Part shown: positions 62,348 through 64,000 of the stretch, one piece after another
Layout: every line of letters begins with the position of its first letter
How positions within the stretch are numbered: the stretch's first letter is position 1
NCBI RefSeq assembly: GCF_003056335.1
Contig: NZ_PYWA01000008.1
Coordinates: 92,484 to 156,483, forward strand
DNA length: 64,000 nucleotides
Direction: 5' to 3'
DNA from: Paracoccus indicus
GTDB taxonomy: Bacteria; Pseudomonadota; Alphaproteobacteria; Rhodobacterales; Rhodobacteraceae
The notes under the pieces: model-generated
What the model was told of the DNA's origin: nothing
Database searches by the model: none
What the model saw: the letters and a program-made list of their open reading frames with translations, nothing else
Program-made: the position numbers and the translations under genes

Positions 62348-62594
62348 ATGTGCTTGACGCACTAACCGAGCTGTTCACCCTGCGCGGACCACCTGAATAC
62401 ATTAGATCCAACAACGGCCCAGAATTTTATCGCTTAGAAGGTACGGGACTGGATCGCGACGGTTGGCGCCAAGACGGCTTACATCGAACCAGGATCATCC
62501 TAGGAGAATGGATACTGCGAAAGCTTCAACGCCCGGTTCCGTGACGGGCTGTTGAATGGTGAAATCTTCTACAGATTGCGGGAAGCCAAGATCT
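62348..62594 (+). pseudogene. OrfB fragment of a third IS3-family element
   Basis: Encodes in pieces LDALTELFTLRGPPEYIRSN NGPEF, then WIATVGAKTAYIEPGSS-stop-ENGYCESFN ARFRDGLLNGEIFYRLREAK, the DDE-domain part of a different IS3 OrfB. It has a frameshift near 62430 and a TAG where Trp is expected. Truncated on the left by the end of the second element and on the right by insertion of the fourth. Confidence 0.75.
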
Positions 62595-62661
62595 TGACCT
62601 GCGCGCCGGAACGTCCCTCGGTTTAATGTGGAGCTTGCTCCACGACGAAGGAGCAGACGAC

Positions 62662-62994
62662 ATGAGGGAAAGCCGCTTCACCGAGGCGCAGATCATTGGG
62701 ATGATCAAGGAGCTGGAAGCCGGAATGGCGACGGCGGAGGTCTGTCGCCGTCATGGGCTCAGCGCGGCGACGTTCTACAAGCTCAAGGCCAAGTATGGCG
62801 GCATGGACGTGTCCGATGCCCAGAGGCTGAGGGCGCTGGAGGACGAGAACGGCAAGCTGAAACGGCTTCTGGCTGACGCGATGCTCGACAACATCGTGCC
62901 CAAGGATCTTCTGGGATCGAAGCCATGTGTCCGCCACTGGTCCAAGGACCATGGCGAGGACCTTCATCGAGTCGTTCAACGGGAGCCTGCGTGA
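62662..62994 (+). CDS. IS3-family OrfA of the fourth element
   Basis: 110 residues. MRESRFTEAQIIGMIKELEA, TAEVCRRHGLSAATFYKLKA (helix-turn-helix) and DAQRLRALEDENGKLKRLLA (zipper) then DAMLDNIVPKDLLG are typical of OrfA from the IS407-like group. After LLG the frame runs into the deletion joint and ends in non-OrfA residues. AAGGAG precedes ATG 62662. Confidence 0.85.
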   Translation: MRESRFTEAQIIGMIKELEAGMATAEVCRRHGLSAATFYKLKAKYGGMDVSDAQRLRALEDENGKLKRLLADAMLDNIVPKDLLGSKPCVRHWSKDHGEDLHRVVQREPA

Positions 62995-63220
62995 CGAACT
63001 GCTGAACGAGGAGATCTTCGACACCCTGGATGACGCCCGCCGGAAGATCGCCCTCTGGCGCTATGACTACAATGCCGTCAGGCCGCACTCCTCGCTCGGT
63101 AACCTGACGCCGCTGGAAGCGCGCCGGACGCTTGCGTCACCCCAGGGCGCCGCTCCCGGCGCGCTTGCCCTGAAACCATCCGCCGACTACCAATCTCAAA
63201 CCGGCAGACCCTCGTTATGA
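62927..63220 (+). pseudogene. C-terminal remnant of OrfB, fourth IS3 element
   Basis: Reads FIESFNGSLRDELLNEEIFD and YDYNAVRPHSSLGNLTPLEA, the final part of an IS3 OrfB around the catalytic Glu helix. The first ~200 codons are missing, replaced by the joint with OrfA. Confidence 0.8.
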
Positions 63221-63247
63221 CCGAGGGACCAAAGGGGGGGCAGGTCA

Positions 63248-63497
63248 TGCTAGTTCGCAACAATCCTACTTTGCATCTGCGAATTATTGCTTAATAAATA
63301 TAATTATGCAACAGTAGTGCAGTATGCCAATGTTCGGAGCATCTCGGCAAAGTTCGCAGCGAATGCAGGAGGAGCAAGCGCGATCGAGCTACTTAGGCTT
63401 GGATCTCTTGCTCCGTTACTTACCGCAGTTGAGAATTTTGCAAATGATGTATCCGGCAGGATAAAGACATATGAAGACTATGGTCAGGGTTCACAGT
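63248..63497 (+). pseudogene. unidentified gene fragment interrupted by IS3
   Basis: An open frame from about 63287 gives LLNKYNYATVVQYANVRSIS, FAANAGGASAIELLRLGSLA and [19 protein letters not shown] before running into the IS3 end at 63498. Lower GC than its neighbours. Looks like the middle of a gene cut at both sides; family unknown. Confidence 0.4.
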
Positions 63498-63549
63498 TGA
63501 ACCGCGCCGGGTTTGCCGGAGGCTCCAACTCCTAGTAGGATGGAGCATC

Positions 63550-63915
63550 ATGAGCAAGACGTGGAACAAGTTTTCCCCCGAAGTGCGTGAACGCGCGGTG
63601 CGGTTGGTCTTTGATAACGAGGGCCAGCATGAATCGCGGTGGCAGGCCGTCATGTCGATTTCCGCGAAGATCGGCTGTGCGCCCCAGACCTTGAACGAGT
63701 GGGTCAAGAAGGCCGAGGTCGACAGCGGAAAGCGCGCTGGCATCCCGGCAGACATGGCCGAGAAGATGAAGGCGTTGGAGCGGGAGAACCGAGAGTTGCG
63801 CCAGGGTGAGGAGGGTCAGAAAACAGTTCGGGGGACTGTTTTCCCGACGAACGAGATCCTGCGCAAGGCGAGCGCGTATTTTGCGATGGCGGAGCTCGAC
63901 CGCCGGTCGAAGTGA
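63550..63915 (+). CDS. IS3-family OrfA with hairpin insert
   Basis: 121 residues. [40 protein letters not shown] (helix-turn-helix), [11 protein letters not shown] (zipper), then 15 extra residues [15 protein letters not shown], then the usual [20 protein letters not shown]. The extra residues come from an insert with a perfect 8-bp stem; here the frame is kept, unlike the copy at 61639. Confidence 0.88.
   Translation: MSKTWNKFSPEVRERAVRLVFDNEGQHESRWQAVMSISAKIGCAPQTLNEWVKKAEVDSGKRAGIPADMAEKMKALERENRELRQGEEGQKTVRGTVFPTNEILRKASAYFAMAELDRRSK
63819..63843 (+). repeat. hairpin insert in OrfA, copy 2
   Basis: GAAAACAG (63819-63826) and CTGTTTTC (63836-63843) form a perfect 8-bp stem around loop TTCGGGGGA. 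Compared with copy 1 (61872-61896) the second pair changed from G-C to A-T on both arms, keeping the stem. Confidence 0.8.
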
Positions 63916-64000
63916 TGGTCGGGTTCATCGACAATCATCGCGGTGAGTATGGGGTCGAGCCAATCTGCAGGGTTCTGCCGATCGCCCCATCAACCTACTA
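63915..64000 (+). CDS. IS3-family OrfB, N-terminal part (runs off window)
   Basis: Begins at ATG 63915 inside the OrfA stop (TGATG): [29 protein letters not shown], the standard OrfB N-terminus of this IS3 group. Usually made as a fusion with OrfA by frameshifting; no obvious A-rich slippery run lies in the visible overlap. Confidence 0.85.
   Translation, partial: MVGFIDNHRGEYGVEPICRVLPIAPSTY

Larger units (their letters stand above)
62595..63247 (+). mobile_element. internally deleted IS3-family element (fourth)
   Basis: Ends TGACCTGC...GTCCCTCGGT (62595-62622) and its inverted match at 63220-63247 (CCGAGGGAC...GCAGGTCA) agree at 21 of 28 positions. Contains a complete OrfA, then jumps to the OrfB C-terminus. 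It sits inside the third IS fragment. Target duplication not evident. 653 bp, about half a normal IS3, non-autonomous. Confidence 0.78.
63498..64000 (+). mobile_element. IS3-family element, parent type of the miniature (right end outside window)
   Basis: Starts with the same inverted-repeat end as the miniature at 60957-61390 (TGAACCGCGCCGGGTTTGCC), in opposite orientation, then OrfA and the first codons of OrfB. Continues past 64000. Probably full length, but its activity cannot be judged. Confidence 0.85.

Noticed and set aside
62010..62414. 134-residue minus-strand gene in the IS region
   Set aside because: Runs antisense to the remnant OrfB of the second IS3 element, whose plus-strand match is clear.

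Overview
The window is a GC-rich chromosomal segment of an alphaproteobacterium, most likely Rhodobacteraceae and probably Paracoccus-like. This is inferred from gene content (GbcAB-type betaine demethylation, De Ley-Doudoroff galactose genes, type I secreted RTX proteins with a shared C-terminal module, Hint-domain protein, DUF3618/holin-like cassette) and from tight ATGA-type operon overlaps. No rRNA, tRNA or CRISPR array was seen.

Layout. 1-5.7 kb: tail of an unidentified gene, two small hypotheticals, UDP-glucose dehydrogenase, malate synthase G, divergent siderophore-interacting protein. 5.7-8.9 kb: small glycosyltransferase, then the betaine demethylating pair gbcA-gbcB. 9.1-19.5 kb, all on the minus strand: a secreted RTX protein and a surface-polysaccharide block (gmd, fcl, a fucosyltransferase-like/TPR protein, another glycosyltransferase, rfbC-rfbB-rfbD-rfbA) that makes GDP-fucose and dTDP-rhamnose and probably uses them. 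19.7-33.5 kb: a galactoside-utilisation locus around an IclR regulator. It has an ABC importer, alpha-galactosidase and beta-galactosidase, then the oxidative route galactose -> galactonolactone -> galactonate -> KDGal -> KDPGal -> pyruvate + glyceraldehyde-3-phosphate. 33.4-38.4 kb: a lactamase-fold-like protein, a flavin disulfide reductase, an aldehyde dehydrogenase and an ECF sigma/anti-sigma pair. 38.7-41.8 kb: a betaine-type ABC importer. 41.8-53.3 kb: an anchor-L/RTX secreted protein and assorted housekeeping and surface genes (FAD protein, RHH regulator plus PHB-depolymerase-like esterase, NMO, ABM, SleB lipoprotein, ChaC, Hint protein, DUF475, PAP2). 53.8-59.3 kb: a decayed IS5 fragment, an exported valine-rich repeat/PRC-barrel protein, YihY, and a three-gene envelope-stress-like cassette. 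59.7-60.9 kb: divergent ridA/tetR with two operators.

The last 3 kb (60.96-64.0 kb) is a pile-up of at least five IS3-family pieces from different subgroups. Three are internally deleted but keep both ends. One is a 434-bp miniature with a 3-bp target duplication and an in-frame OrfA-OrfB fusion. Two unrelated OrfA genes carry a similar ~45-bp insert at the equivalent position, folding into an 8-bp stem with a compensated base pair. This is the least explained signal in the window.

Functional links: the galactoside, polysaccharide and betaine loci are coherent pathways from established family knowledge. Substrate specificities, operators and the meaning of the hairpin insert are inference.
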